A DNA stretch of 64,000 nt from Eubacterium sp. Its GTDB lineage: Bacteria; Bacillota; Clostridia; Lachnospirales; Lachnospiraceae. Below, piece after piece: positions 7,656-16,810 of the stretch. Position 1 is the first letter of the stretch. The number at the start of each line of letters is the position of its first letter. The position numbers were made by a program, and so were the translations under genes. The DNA lies in assembly GCA_017459945.1 (NCBI GenBank), contig JAFUBZ010000044.1, positions 1-64,000 on the forward strand, given 5' to 3'. The notes below the pieces were generated by a model that did not search any database, was not told where the DNA came from, and saw only the letters and a program-made list of their open reading frames with translations.

Positions 7656-8861
7656 TTACTCGTAGTTGGTCATGTGGTGCATTTTTTCCTGTTTGGTTTT
7701 CAGATATCTATAATCGAATTTCTGTGCCTTGATCTGGATCGGAACGCGCTCTAAGATGCGGATGCCGTATCCTGCAAGTCCTGTGATCTTGGTTGGATTG
7801 TTTGTCAGGATCCGCAGATCTCTTGCGCCGAGATCTCTAAGGATCTGCGCGCCGACACCATAATCCCGCTTGTCTGCCGGGAAGCCTAACATCAGGTTTG
7901 CTTCTACCGTATCATACCCCTGCTCCTGCAGCTCATATGCCTTGAGCTTGTTGATCAGACCGATTCCTCTGCCTTCCTGGCGCAGATATAACAGAATGCC
8001 TCTGCCTTCTTTTGCGATCTCTTTTAAGGCTTCCTGCAGCTGATCGCCGCAGTCACAGCGGGCGGATCCAAACACGTCTCCTGTCAGACATTCGGAATGA
8101 ACGCGGCAAAGAACCGGTTCGCCGTTTCCAACATCACCCATGACAAGTGCCACATGATGATCGCCGTTGATGCGATTTTCATAACCGTAGATGCGGAAAT
8201 CGCCATATTTGGTCGGCAGCTTCGCTTCTGCTTCACGGCGTACAAGGCTCTCATGATTTAAGCGGTAACGGATCAGATCTTCAATCGTAATGACCGTCAG
8301 ATCATATTTTTCGGCAAATTCGAGAAGTTCTGTTGTACGCATCATCGTACCGTCTTCCCGCATGATCTCACAGCAAAGGCCGACCGGCTTTAATCCGGCC
8401 AGATTCATCAGATCGACCGTTGCTTCCGTATGACCGTCACGGATCAGCACACCACCGTCTTTTGCGCGCAGCGGGAACATGTGTCCCGGGCGACGGAAAT
8501 CAGATGGTTTTGCACCATCTTCGACTGTTTTGATCGCGGTATAGGAGCGCTCTGCCGCAGAGATGCCGGTCGTGGTATCAATGTGGTCGATCGATACGGT
8601 AAATGCAGTACCGTGATTGTCGGTGTTCTGCATGACCATTTGTTCTAAGCCGAGCTTGTCACACCATTCACCACTCATCGGCATACAGATCAGTCCCTTG
8701 GCATCCGTTGCCATAAAGTTGACGTTTTCCTGTGTCGCGAATTCCGCCGCACAGATCAGATCGCCTTCATTTTCACGGTCCGGATCATCGATAACAAGGA
8801 TGACCTTTCCTGCCCGCAGGTCGTCTAACGCCTGGTCTATTGTTCCAACTTCTTTTGCCAT
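7656..8861 (-). CDS. ribBA: bifunctional 3,4-dihydroxy-2-butanone 4-phosphate synthase / GTP cyclohydrolase II
   Basis: A 401-residue fusion. The N-terminal RibB domain (about 1-200) has [10 protein letters not shown] and [11 protein letters not shown] plus GHTEATVDL. The C-terminal RibA domain (about 205-395) has the zinc-binding [17 protein letters not shown] and REGRGIGL. RibA opens GTP to start the purine-derived branch of riboflavin synthesis; RibB makes the four-carbon unit from ribulose 5-phosphate. Both active sites look complete. AAAGGAGG precedes the ATG. It is the third gene of the operon, after ribE. Confidence 0.97.
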   Translation of the reverse strand: MAKEVGTIDQALDDLRAGKVILVIDDPDRENEGDLICAAEFATQENVNFMATDAKGLICMPMSGEWCDKLGLEQMVMQNTDNHGTAFTVSIDHIDTTTGISAAERSYTAIKTVEDGAKPSDFRRPGHMFPLRAKDGGVLIRDGHTEATVDLMNLAGLKPVGLCCEIMREDGTMMRTTELLEFAEKYDLTVITIEDLIRYRLNHESLVRREAEAKLPTKYGDFRIYGYENRINGDHHVALVMGDVGNGEPVLCRVHSECLTGDVFGSARCDCGDQLQEALKEIAKEGRGILLYLRQEGRGIGLINKLKAYELQEQGYDTVEANLMLGFPADKRDYGVGAQILRDLGARDLRILTNNPTKITGLAGYGIRILERVPIQIKAQKFDYRYLKTKQEKMHHMTNYE

Positions 8862-8901
8862 ATATTTTGTCCTCCTTTGGCTAAAGTTCTGATGCTATTA
8901 T

Positions 8902-9576
8902 CTAAAATCCGTTTTTCAACAGAAAATCTAACGTAATCCCTTCACCTGTGCCTGTCTGCTCTGCGCCGGATGACACTGAACTGCTTCCTGCAGGCTGCAT
9001 AAGCTTTTCGACATACTTGCCGATGATGTCACACTCCAGATTTACGATGTCGCCCACACGTCGCTCTCTTAAAGATGTTACGGCCTGTGTATGCGGGATG
9101 ATCGACACCTTAAAGACCGCATTGTCTACGTATGCGACCGTCAGGCTGATCCCATCGATCGTGATCGAGCCCTTTTCTACGATGTACCGTAAAAGTCCAG
9201 GATCCGCTGACACCGTATACCAGACGGCATTGTCGTCCCGCTTGATCTCGGCGATCGTTCCGGTCCCGTCGATATGTCCCGATACGATATGTCCGCCGAA
9301 TCGTCCGTTTGCCGGCATCGCGCGTTCGAGATTGACCACGCTGCCTGTCGACAGCTGTCCCAAAGAGCTTCTGTTTAATGTCTCCGGCATCGCATCGGCC
9401 GTAAAATAGCTTCCGCCTAATGTGGTAACGGTTAAACATACGCCGTTGACTGCTATGCTGTCCCCGATCTTACTGCCCTCTAAGACGGTTTTACATCCAA
9501 TGGTCAGCACACAGGACCGGCTTCCCCTCTGAACGCTCTGAATCTCTCCTGTTTCCTCTATCAAACCTGTAAACAT
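8902..9576 (-). CDS. ribE: riboflavin synthase, alpha chain type
   Basis: A 224-residue protein made of two similar lumazine-binding barrels. The N-terminus MFTGLIEETG, the segment DSIAVNGVCLTV and HIVSGHIDGTG are hallmarks, and the second repeat has SITIDGISLTV and IPHTQAVT. It converts two molecules of 6,7-dimethyl-8-ribityllumazine into riboflavin and the pyrimidine precursor. The last 25 residues are a variable serine- and glycine-rich tail. AAAGGAA stands before the start. It follows ribD by 46 bases and precedes ribBA by 40. Confidence 0.96.
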   Translation of the reverse strand: MFTGLIEETGEIQSVQRGSRSCVLTIGCKTVLEGSKIGDSIAVNGVCLTVTTLGGSYFTADAMPETLNRSSLGQLSTGSVVNLERAMPANGRFGGHIVSGHIDGTGTIAEIKRDDNAVWYTVSADPGLLRYIVEKGSITIDGISLTVAYVDNAVFKVSIIPHTQAVTSLRERRVGDIVNLECDIIGKYVEKLMQPAGSSSVSSGAEQTGTGEGITLDFLLKNGF

Positions 9577-9622
9577 ACCGGTTCCTTTCTATGATTCCAT
9601 AACGGTTTGCATCCCGTTACAC

Positions 9623-10753
9623 TTACTTCACATATCCGCTGATGCAGATGTCTTCTCCAAATGTTTCTACGGCCATGTCCTGCAGCATCACCGCATCTGC
9701 CATAACCTGGATTCCCGCGCCGCCGACCGGTGTCGGTGCGGCTTTCCCGCCGACGAGTTTCCCTGCGATATAGGCATAAACTTTATTCACGATCCCGGCT
9801 TCCAATGCAGATGCATGGATCCCTGCGCCGCCTTCGATCAGAACGCTGTCGATCTTTTCTGCTGCCAGTGTCTGCATCAGTCTTTTCAGATCAACCTGAT
9901 CGACATCCGTCTGTACAAGTACCTCGACTCCTGCCTCTTCCAGCACTTTGATCTTCTTTTGTGCGTCCTCATCCAACCTGTTTTTGCAGCAGGCCACGAT
10001 CGTTGGAATCTCCTTTGCCGTTTTGACAAGCTGTGCATCCTCCGGGATCCGCAACGAGGAATCACAAACGATCCTGACCGGGTCGACACCTTTTTCAATC
10101 TGATGCTCCTTTCGCACCGTATCCGAAAGTCTGCAGTTTAACATCGGATCATCCGCCAGCACGGTACCGATCCCGACAAGGATCCCTTTATAGCGATGCC
10201 GCAAAAAATGTACATGCTCTCTTGCCGCCTCTCCTGTCACCCACTTCGAATCCCCTGTCACACAGGCGATCTTCCCATCGAGCGTCATGGCATATTTCAT
10301 CACGCAAAACGGCATGCCGGTTTCCATGTAGTGATAAAAGACTTCGTTTAATCTGCGGCACTCCTCTCCGAGAATGCCTGTCTCTACTGCAATCCCTGCA
10401 TCCTTTAAGATTTGCACACCTTTTCCTGCCACCAGCGGATTGCTGTCCATACTGCCGACAAAGACACGTCCGATCTTTTTTTCAATAATGATCTCCGTAC
10501 ATGGCGGCGTTTTCCCGTAATGGCAGCACGGCTCAAGCGTCACATACAGATCTGCGCCTGCCGGGTCCTCTTTGCACCGAAGCAGTGCATTCCGCTCCGC
10601 ATGGAATTCGCCGTATCGCTCATGCCAGCCTTCACTGATGATGCGACCGTCCTTTACGACCACGCATCCCACCATCGGGTTCGGTGAAGTATAGCCTTCT
10701 CCTCTTTTTGCCAGCTCCAGCGCCCGGCGCATATAGTCTTCTTTTTTCTGCAT
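9623..10753 (-). CDS. ribD: bifunctional riboflavin deaminase/reductase
   Basis: A 376-residue fusion. The deaminase domain (about 1-145) has the zinc site HAERNAL and EPCCHYGKTPPCTE. The reductase domain (about 146-370) has VMKYAMTLDGKIA, DDPMLNCR and SVLIEGGAGIHAS. It performs the second and third steps of riboflavin synthesis. The ATG at 10753 was chosen because family members start close to RRALELAKRGEG, and because the longer reading to 10789 would run through a terminator hairpin. This ATG directly follows the terminator T run. First gene of the operon, under FMN riboswitch control. Confidence 0.95.
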   Translation of the reverse strand: MQKKEDYMRRALELAKRGEGYTSPNPMVGCVVVKDGRIISEGWHERYGEFHAERNALLRCKEDPAGADLYVTLEPCCHYGKTPPCTEIIIEKKIGRVFVGSMDSNPLVAGKGVQILKDAGIAVETGILGEECRRLNEVFYHYMETGMPFCVMKYAMTLDGKIACVTGDSKWVTGEAAREHVHFLRHRYKGILVGIGTVLADDPMLNCRLSDTVRKEHQIEKGVDPVRIVCDSSLRIPEDAQLVKTAKEIPTIVACCKNRLDEDAQKKIKVLEEAGVEVLVQTDVDQVDLKRLMQTLAAEKIDSVLIEGGAGIHASALEAGIVNKVYAYIAGKLVGGKAAPTPVGGAGIQVMADAVMLQDMAVETFGEDICISGYVK

Positions 10754-10785
10754 AAAAAACGTACCCCGAAAATCTTCAGGGTACG
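10754..10785 (-). terminator. riboswitch expression-platform terminator touching the ribD start codon
   Basis: On the minus strand CGTACCC pairs with GGGTACG, followed by six T and then directly by the ribD ATG. The GGGG of the 3' arm is also the only Shine-Dalgarno-like sequence for ribD. Confidence 0.85.
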
Positions 10786-10823
10786 CCAATCATTCCATTA
10801 AAAAAACATTCATAAATAATGAC

Positions 10824-10940
10824 TCTTCTTCCATCCAGACTGTACTGTCGGCTCCGGAATCTCACCGGATCTGCCTCCTGCATGTGCAGGCGCTCGCGGG
10901 CTTTACCGCCGGTAGGGAATTGCACCCATCCCTGAAGATT
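10824..10940 (-). ncRNA. FMN riboswitch (RFN element)
   Basis: The minus strand carries the conserved RFN blocks: the TCTTC/GAAGA closing helix, AATTCCCTACCGGCGG, AAGCCCGCGAGC, GATCCGGTGAGATTCCGG and AGCCGACAGTACAGTC, ending GGATGGAAGAAGA. It lies upstream of ribD. FMN binding should stop expression of the rib operon through the terminator at 10754-10785. Confidence 0.97.
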
Positions 10941-10984
10941 ACTGTTTTACTATTCAGTTTCTGTCCACTAACTGCGACAAGACA

Positions 10985-11013
10985 AGTATAGCATGCCTGA
11001 TACCAATGTACAA
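10985..11013 (-). promoter_or_regulatory. promoter of the rib operon
   Basis: On the minus strand TTGTAC (11008-11013), a 17-base spacer and TATACT (10985-10990). Transcription would begin about 40 bases before the riboswitch. Confidence 0.7.
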
Positions 11014-11019
11014 GGTATC

Positions 11020-12057
11020 TCACTCAAATTTTCCGACTTTCATCTTCTGATGCTTCTTGCCGCGTTTTCTTGCGAAAAATCTGTGCAGCAGGATCGCCAC
11101 GCCGCCCGCAGCAAACGGGAAGATAAATGTCGCGATCCGGTAGAGGATCGTGATCGCGCCGGCACGGTTCACGCCGACTACCACACTGAAAAGCCCGGTC
11201 ATAACAAATTCGACTGCACCGATTCCCGCCGGTGTCGGAATGACTGCCGCCGTCATTACGGCAAGGGATGTGATCGAAAGTGAATTGACCAGTGACAGAT
11301 CCCCGTCTCCGAATACGATCAGGAACGGGATCCCGTACCAGAATACGAATTTGATCAGGTTCTTTAAGATCATGACAATTAAAAGCTTTTTGTCTTTGAT
11401 CAGACGGGTCGTGGATACCTCCATGATCTGCGCATTGGTCTCAAGCTTCATCAAAGCTCCGTCCAGCTTTCCGTTTTTATTGAATTTCTGACCGATGTTT
11501 AAGATCACACCGTGAAACCACTTCGAAACGACAAACAGGATCAGACCGATACAGATGAGCACTGTCAGTCCATATGCCGCGATCAGCAGGATTCCGTAAT
11601 CCCTGAAATTCGTCCACATGAAATGCCAGTTGACCAAAAAGAAAATTCCGCTGAAGATCGCAATACTGATCTTGTGCATGACATACTGCACCATATACAT
11701 GCCGATCGCTTCCGAATATTCAATTCCATGTTGGCCAAGGTTGTAAACCGCAGCCACGCCATTTCCGCTTCCCAAAGTGGAAAGCCTGTAAAAGCAGACC
11801 ATAAATGCATTGTAAACCGCCTGCCGGAACTTAAACTCCGGATTATAGCGGATCGCCAACGAATAGGTGATCCATGACTCGATCAGAAGATAGATCACCG
11901 ACGAAACAAGAATAGCAAGTATGATATGCAGTGGTGTGTGCTCAAGCTCTGCCAGGATATCGCCTGCCTGATTACGGAATGTATACGCAATGATTGCCAG
12001 CAATACCACGACAAAAATGACCTTCAGCCACGTTTTCTTAAACTTGACCTGTTTCAT
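11020..12057 (-). CDS. flippase-like (lysylphosphatidylglycerol synthase TM-domain / UPF0104) membrane protein
   Basis: A 345-residue integral membrane protein with about eight hydrophobic segments and a basic C-terminus (FFARKRGKKHQ). The LSTLGSGNGVAAVYNL and IPTPAGIGAVEF segments are typical of the UPF0104/AglD-MprF flippase-like family. MprF relatives move aminoacylated lipids, but this protein lacks the synthase domain, so the lipid substrate is unknown. Its ATG overlaps the citrate synthase stop as ATGA, so translation is coupled. Why such a protein follows citrate synthase is not evident. Confidence 0.8.
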   Translation of the reverse strand: MKQVKFKKTWLKVIFVVVLLAIIAYTFRNQAGDILAELEHTPLHIILAILVSSVIYLLIESWITYSLAIRYNPEFKFRQAVYNAFMVCFYRLSTLGSGNGVAAVYNLGQHGIEYSEAIGMYMVQYVMHKISIAIFSGIFFLVNWHFMWTNFRDYGILLIAAYGLTVLICIGLILFVVSKWFHGVILNIGQKFNKNGKLDGALMKLETNAQIMEVSTTRLIKDKKLLIVMILKNLIKFVFWYGIPFLIVFGDGDLSLVNSLSITSLAVMTAAVIPTPAGIGAVEFVMTGLFSVVVGVNRAGAITILYRIATFIFPFAAGGVAILLHRFFARKRGKKHQKMKVGKFE

Positions 12058-13388
12058 TCCAGTTCCTTCATGATACTCATATACGCAGGACGGATAATCT
12101 TATCCGTACAAACCAGCTCTTCTATCCGGTGTGCACTCCATCCTACGATTCTGGCAACCGCAAAGATCGCCGTATAGAGCTCCTGCGGGATTCCCAGCAT
12201 GTCATAAACAAATCCGCTGTAAAAGTCTACATTCGGACATGCATTTTTCGGGAGATTGCGCTTTTTCGAAAGCAGTTCCGGTGCAAGCTCTTCAATATTC
12301 TGATACAACGCAAGATCAAGTTCCCGGCCTTTTGCTGCCGCAAGCTCTTCTACATACTTTTTAAAGACCCGTTCACGCGGATCAGAAAGGGTATAAACCG
12401 CATGTCCGATCCCATATACCAGTCCTTTTTTATCAAAAGCATCCTTATTCAGGATCTTCATCAGATATGCACTGACTTCATCTTTGTCGTGATAATCCTT
12501 CACATGCGCACGGATATCACTCATCATCTCCATGACCTTGATGTTTGCGCCGCCATGCTTTGGCCCTTTCAGGGAAGCCATTGCAGCTGCGATCGTGGAG
12601 TAGGTATCTGATCCCGAAGACGTAACGACACGCGTTGTAAACGTTGAGTTATTACCGCCGCCATGCTCCATATGAAGGATCAGCGCCGTATCCAGCACCT
12701 TTGCCTCCAGCGTTGTAAAATGCTGGTCCGGCCGGAGCATCATCAGAAGATTCTCCGCTGTAGAAAGGGACGGATCCGGCATATGTACATACATGCTGTC
12801 ATCATTATAATAATAGTTATACGCGTGATACGAATATGCTGCCAGAAGCGGAAACCGCGCGATCAGCTCCATACACTGACGTATAACATTCTGCACACTG
12901 GTATCATTGGTATTCGGATCACTGTAGGGAAGAGACAGGATGCTCTTCATCATGCAGGCCATGATGTCATCACTCGAAGCTTTCATGATGATATCGCGCA
13001 CAAAGTGACTCGGCAGTTTTCTTTTTTCTGCCAGATAGTTCTGAAATGTCATCAGTTCCGTAGACGACGGAACATCACCGGTGATCAGAAGATACGCGAT
13101 CTTTTCGTATCCCATCTCGTTCGCGCCCAGTCCCGCAAGAAGATCCTCGATCCTGTATCCACGGTACCAGAGCTGACCGTCGCATTGCACGCGCCGTCCG
13201 CCCTTTTCCATATAACCGTTTACCTCGGATATACTGGTCAGGCCGGTCAGGATACCCTGTCCGCGCTCATCACGCAGGCCAAGGTTGACACCATATTCAT
13301 CAAACAGGATCGGCGCGATCTTATCATTCCCGCTTGTCTTTTCAGCCATCTCCCGCTCAAAGGCTTCGGCTGCTGCTTTCTTCATCAT
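12054..13388 (-). CDS. citrate synthase
   Basis: A 444-residue citrate/2-methylcitrate synthase. It has the N-terminal RGYRIEDL segment, LHMEHGGGNNSTFTTRV with a substrate-binding His, LKGPKHGGANIKVMEMM, and GIGHAVYTLSDPR with the catalytic His; a catalytic Asp near the C-terminus fits the NACPNVDFYSG stretch. It condenses oxaloacetate with acetyl-CoA, in anaerobes mainly to feed glutamate synthesis. Its start codon directly follows the stop of the MarR gene, and the flippase-like gene overlaps its end, so the three form an operon. 2-Methylcitrate synthase activity cannot be excluded. Confidence 0.93.
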   Translation of the reverse strand: MMKKAAAEAFEREMAEKTSGNDKIAPILFDEYGVNLGLRDERGQGILTGLTSISEVNGYMEKGGRRVQCDGQLWYRGYRIEDLLAGLGANEMGYEKIAYLLITGDVPSSTELMTFQNYLAEKRKLPSHFVRDIIMKASSDDIMACMMKSILSLPYSDPNTNDTSVQNVIRQCMELIARFPLLAAYSYHAYNYYYNDDSMYVHMPDPSLSTAENLLMMLRPDQHFTTLEAKVLDTALILHMEHGGGNNSTFTTRVVTSSGSDTYSTIAAAMASLKGPKHGGANIKVMEMMSDIRAHVKDYHDKDEVSAYLMKILNKDAFDKKGLVYGIGHAVYTLSDPRERVFKKYVEELAAAKGRELDLALYQNIEELAPELLSKKRNLPKNACPNVDFYSGFVYDMLGIPQELYTAIFAVARIVGWSAHRIEELVCTDKIIRPAYMSIMKELE

Positions 13389-13895
13389 TTACGCGTCCTC
13401 CCGTTTCCGGATCTCTTTGCGCATAATAGCTTCAAGGTCTCTCCAAAGCGCCAACAACTCTATTACACGATCTACGCCAAACTCAACGATCACGTTACTG
13501 AAGTAATCCGTCATCAGCTCTTCCTGACTACGCAGCATCTTTTTCCCCATGTCTGTCAGTACGACATAGGTGCCATCACTGCCGTCCCCATCATGCAGCC
13601 AGCTGACCAGACCGCGTTCTTTTAACTGCTTTACCATCGTAGATGTTTTCCGTACCGTCAGATTCATCCGTTCCATCAGATCCTGCAAATAGGTACGTGC
13701 TTCTTCAGAAGGCATGCCTTCCTCATTATCATCCATTATATGTAATGCCACATATTCCTGCATGCTAAGTTCATTTAAAAACTGGAAAATCTGCTCCCTG
13801 TTGAAAATAAATCTCTGGTAGAGCAGCTCATTTGACAGGTTCACAATATCTTTTGATATGATCTTATCGTTTTGCATTGCTCTCCCTCCTTTCAC
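13389..13895 (-). CDS. MarR-family transcriptional regulator
   Basis: A 168-residue winged-helix protein. Residues about 70-130 (LMERMNLTVRKTSTMVKQLKERGLVSWLHDGDGSDGTYVVLTDMGKKML, read as helix, recognition helix and wing) fit the MarR fold. It is the first gene of the operon with citrate synthase. A palindrome overlaps its likely promoter at 13899-13923, which suggests autorepression. AGGAGG precedes the start. The inducer is unknown; citrate, an acyl-CoA or a lipid-linked signal are possibilities from context only. Confidence 0.85.
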   Translation of the reverse strand: MKGGRAMQNDKIISKDIVNLSNELLYQRFIFNREQIFQFLNELSMQEYVALHIMDDNEEGMPSEEARTYLQDLMERMNLTVRKTSTMVKQLKERGLVSWLHDGDGSDGTYVVLTDMGKKMLRSQEELMTDYFSNVIVEFGVDRVIELLALWRDLEAIMRKEIRKREDA

Positions 13896-13898
13896 CTA

Positions 13899-13943
13899 GG
13901 GTAAATAATACTATATTTTATCCTATTTTCCGGCTGGAATCAA
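13899..13943 (-). promoter_or_regulatory. MarR-operon promoter with overlapping palindrome
   Basis: On the minus strand TTGATT (13938-13943), a 17-base spacer and TAAAAT (13915-13920). The imperfect palindrome 13899-13923 (arms GGATAAAAT and ATTTACCC) covers the -10 box and so suits repression. Confidence 0.6.
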
Positions 13944-13986
13944 TTCCCTTTCAAAGGCTTCAGTCATTCTTAATAATTGTCTTTAT

Positions 13987-14844
13987 TCAATGTCGCCCAA
14001 ATTCCCAGAAGGCAACCGCACTGGCAGCGGCCACATTCAGAGAATCGACACCATGACTCATCGGGATCATGACCGTGCTGTCGCACAGATCGATCGTTTC
14101 CTGCAAAAGACCATATCCCTCGGATCCCAGGACAACGGCCAGTTTTTCCTTTGCCAAAAGTCCCGGATCATTGACGGATAAACTGTCTTCTTTGAGCGCC
14201 ATTGCGACTGTATAGAATCCGTCTTCCTTTACTCTTTGGATCAGTGCCTGCGCATTCTTCGGCGCATGACGCCAGTCCTCTCCCGATCTTCTGCCGTGTC
14301 TGACCTGAAGCCACGGAATCTGAAACACCGTCCCGACACCGACACGCACTGCCCTGCGATACAGCGGATCCGTACAATCTTCGCTTAACAGGATCGCATC
14401 CATTCCAAGCGCTGCCGCAGAGCGGAAGATCGCGCCGATATTGGTCGGATTGGTAACCTTTTCCAAAATGGCGATCCGCCTGGCACCGGATAAGATCTCC
14501 TCCGGCGTCGCCGGCTTTTTCCTGCGCATCGCACACAGGATTCCGCGCGGCAGGGCATAGCCCAAAAGCCTGACGATATCCTCCAAATCTGCTGTATAAA
14601 CCGGGACATCCGGACATCTTGCAAGCAGCTCTTTTGCCTGTCCGTTGACCAGCTTTTTGTCCATCAAAAAACAGATCGGTTCATGGCCTGCATCCAGCGC
14701 CCGCTCGATCACGGTGATCGTCTCTGCCAGGAAAATCCCCGGTCCCGGTTCGTCATAATGCAAAAGCTGCGGCTCCGAAAGCCGTGCGAACAGATCCAGC
14801 TCCGGCATCGAAAAATCTGTGATCTCTATGATGTTTGATTTCAT
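13987..14844 (-). CDS. SpoU/TrmH-family RNA 2'-O-methyltransferase
   Basis: A 285-residue protein. The C-terminal SpoU domain (about 125-285) shows the three motifs NPTNIGAIFRSAAALG, VVLGSEGYGL and IPMSHGVDSLNVAAASAVA, which form the trefoil knot that binds S-adenosylmethionine. The N-terminal 100 residues resemble the substrate-binding domain of RNA methylases. It likely methylates a ribose in rRNA or tRNA. The start ATG (14842-14844) follows GGAG by six bases; an upstream TTG gives four more residues. It is separate from the MarR operon. Confidence 0.9.
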   Translation of the reverse strand: MKSNIIEITDFSMPELDLFARLSEPQLLHYDEPGPGIFLAETITVIERALDAGHEPICFLMDKKLVNGQAKELLARCPDVPVYTADLEDIVRLLGYALPRGILCAMRRKKPATPEEILSGARRIAILEKVTNPTNIGAIFRSAAALGMDAILLSEDCTDPLYRRAVRVGVGTVFQIPWLQVRHGRRSGEDWRHAPKNAQALIQRVKEDGFYTVAMALKEDSLSVNDPGLLAKEKLAVVLGSEGYGLLQETIDLCDSTVMIPMSHGVDSLNVAAASAVAFWEFGRH

Positions 14845-14908
14845 AAAATGCTCCAATCAGGAGACAGGGGACGATTCTCTGTCTCCTTCATCAACAAACG
14901 AAACGCTT

Positions 14909-15484
14909 TTATTGACCGGATGTGATTCGTTTCACAACCTTTGCCGGAACACCGGCTACTACAGTTCCTGCTTCGACGTCCTTTGTCACCACCGCGCCCG
15001 CTGCCACGATCGCATGATCTCCGATCGTCACGCCCGGCGTAACGGTTGCGTTAGCACCGATCCATACGCCCTTGCCGATGTGCACAGGCGCTGGGTGAAG
15101 CTGCTGTCTTTTTGCAGGTTCGATGTCATGATTAAGCGTCGCGATCACCACCGCATGACCGATCAGTGCACCGTCATCGATCGTGATCCCGCCCTGGTCC
15201 TGGAACTTGCATCCGGCATTGATAAACACATTTTTGCCGATCGTAATGTTTTTTCCAAAATCCGTATAAAAAGGCGGAAAAAGGCCGAATCCTTCCCCGA
15301 CAGGTTTTCCGATCAGTTCGGAAAACAGCTCTGAGAGTTCCTCCGGCTCATGATAGACCGTGTTGATCTGCATCGTGATCTTCTGTGCTTCACGGCTGTA
15401 GAAACGCATCAACTCCAGCGCTTCCCTGCTTTCCCCGATCGTATCGTTTTCCGCAAAGTAAATCCGTAATTCTTCCAGAGTCAT
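14909..15484 (-). CDS. LacA/Maa-type sugar O-acetyltransferase
   Basis: A 191-residue left-handed beta-helix acetyltransferase. Hexapeptide repeats run from about residue 70 ([50 protein letters not shown]). The catalytic His is in ATLNHD and the acetyl-CoA loop in [10 protein letters not shown]. Family members acetylate maltose, galactosides or related sugars. AAGGGAA precedes the ATG. It ends close to the methyltransferase gene but has its own stop and a 65-base gap. Substrate unknown. Confidence 0.88.
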   Translation of the reverse strand: MTLEELRIYFAENDTIGESREALELMRFYSREAQKITMQINTVYHEPEELSELFSELIGKPVGEGFGLFPPFYTDFGKNITIGKNVFINAGCKFQDQGGITIDDGALIGHAVVIATLNHDIEPAKRQQLHPAPVHIGKGVWIGANATVTPGVTIGDHAIVAAGAVVTKDVEAGTVVAGVPAKVVKRITSGQ

Positions 15485-15502
15485 ATAAAGTTCCCTTCAT
15501 TG

Positions 15503-15540
15503 AAAAAAGCCACAGATCCGCATACCATGCGAACTGCGGC
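15503..15540 (-). terminator. terminator of tRNA-Ala
   Basis: On the minus strand GCCGCAG and CTGTGGC, with inner TCGCAT/ATGCGGA, form a long stem followed by TTTTTT. Confidence 0.85.
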
Positions 15541-15597
15541 AATGGATTGTAACGCGCGCACCGCGAGGCATATGTGCCACACGCACCGCGCACGAGA

Positions 15598-15670
15598 TGG
15601 AGACGGTGGGACTTGAACCCATGACCCCTTGAATGCCATTCAAGTGCTCTCCCAACTGAGCTACGCCCCC
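15598..15670 (-). tRNA. tRNA-Ala(GGC)
   Basis: A 73-base cloverleaf: acceptor GGGGGCG with CGTCTCC (G-T pairs), anticodon stem CTTGA/TCAAG and loop ATGGCAT, giving anticodon GGC. The T arm contains GGTTCAAGTCC. CCA is not encoded. Second of two tRNAs on this strand. Confidence 0.95.
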
Positions 15671-15693
15671 GCACCATTTCAGACTGCTTATAT

Positions 15694-15723
15694 AAAAATC
15701 CCACAACAACATGTGGGATTTTT
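15694..15723. terminator. symmetrical terminator between tRNA-Gly and tRNA-Ala
   Basis: AAAAATCCCACA and TGTGGGATTTTT are perfect inverted repeats with a 6-base loop, so it can act in both directions. It lies just after tRNA-Gly, which suggests that the two tRNAs are separate transcripts. Confidence 0.85.
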
Positions 15724-15724
15724 A

Positions 15725-15795
15725 AGCAGATGACGGGAATCGAACCCGCCTCCCCAGCTTGGGAAGCTGGTGTTCTACCGATGAACTACATCTGC
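15725..15795 (-). tRNA. tRNA-Gly(CCC)
   Basis: A 71-base cloverleaf: acceptor GCAGATG with CATCTGC and discriminator T, anticodon stem CCAGC/GCTGG and loop TTCCCAA, giving anticodon CCC. The T arm has GGTTCGATTCC. CCA is not encoded. Confidence 0.94.
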
Positions 15796-15883
15796 GAAGC
15801 GGCGCATTTTCCTGCGCCGTTTTTGATTATATCACGCGGGATTTCTCTTGTAAACCGTCCCTGATCGTGAGTTTGTTTTCTTT

Positions 15884-16810
15884 CTAAGCTCTTTTTCTTT
15901 CCATTCTGGCCTGCATCTTCTGGTTAAATTCTGCCACATCATCTCTTTTCACCTGTTCAAACAGGTTGGTCTTTTTGCGGATCACAAAGAACACCAGAAT
16001 TATGACCACATCTATGATGATGCCAAACATACAGGTTTTCATGGCCACGTCTTCTTTAATGGCACCGATTCCGAACCCCGATGTATAAAACGCCACCATG
16101 TTATTTATGATATGGGCGGCACTGGCTATTTCAATGCCCTTTGTCATCCATGCCACCAGACCGAATGTCAGACCGAAAACAAAGACTTCCAGCACGCCAA
16201 TCACATTATACGGATGCATCGATGCAAAGATTGCTGCCTGCAGGATCACTGCCAGGACCGGTAGCCGGAACCAGGAACCGAATGTCTGCATCAGCAAACC
16301 GCGGAAGACATATTCTTCTGCCACACATTGCATGGGGCCTAACAGCGTAAGCATAATGAATCCCGCGATCGTAAACTGATTGATCCCGGTTCCGTCATGC
16401 ATCACGAAAGTAAGAATCAAATTAGGAATTCCCACAATGATCAATGAGATCAGGAGCCCGATAAAAAAGATTCTATAGTTCCATCCGCCCCTCGAAGACT
16501 GGTAAGAAGAAAACGGTCTGTCTTTTACAATAAATACTGCCAATGCGAGCGCCGGGATCATTGTTGCGACCGCACCTTCTGAGGAAATAACTGACAGCGC
16601 ATGTGCCACATCCATTGTGTCATACCCACCGTTTAGCTGATTTATGAATGCTGTCGAATCAGTCGCTGCATGACCACACAAAAACGTAAGAATACTCGAA
16701 AAAATCAAAGAGAAAACGATAAAGAGGATTGCTACCACAATCGGTTTGAACCACTTATAAGTACTAAATCTCCTTCCGTATGTCACAAAATCATGCTCAT
16801 TTGTCTTCAT
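15884..16810 (-). CDS. CPBP-family intramembrane glutamic protease
   Basis: A 308-residue membrane protein with about eight hydrophobic segments. The active-site motif EEYVFRG (about residue 170-176) and the downstream FASMHP and HIINNMVAF histidine motifs are those of CPBP (CAAX-type, Abi) proteases. In bacteria such proteins process peptides or regulators within the membrane, or give bacteriocin immunity. The ATG at 16810 overlaps the stop of the upstream HypB-like gene as ATGA, so it is translationally coupled to it; a longer reading to 16840 would run inside that gene. Its link with metal GTPases is unusual. Confidence 0.85.
   Translation of the reverse strand: MKTNEHDFVTYGRRFSTYKWFKPIVVAILFIVFSLIFSSILTFLCGHAATDSTAFINQLNGGYDTMDVAHALSVISSEGAVATMIPALALAVFIVKDRPFSSYQSSRGGWNYRIFFIGLLISLIIVGIPNLILTFVMHDGTGINQFTIAGFIMLTLLGPMQCVAEEYVFRGLLMQTFGSWFRLPVLAVILQAAIFASMHPYNVIGVLEVFVFGLTFGLVAWMTKGIEIASAAHIINNMVAFYTSGFGIGAIKEDVAMKTCMFGIIIDVVIILVFFVIRKKTNLFEQVKRDDVAEFNQKMQARMERKRA

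Noticed and set aside
12663-13625. 320-codon plus-strand open frame over citrate synthase and MarR
   Set aside because: Both minus-strand genes are clear by motif; the plus-strand product matches nothing and spans two genes.
15497-15712. Open frame of 71 codons on the minus strand over tRNA-Ala
   Set aside because: The GGVAQLGEHLNGIQGVMGSSP type peptide is an artefact of translating the tRNA.
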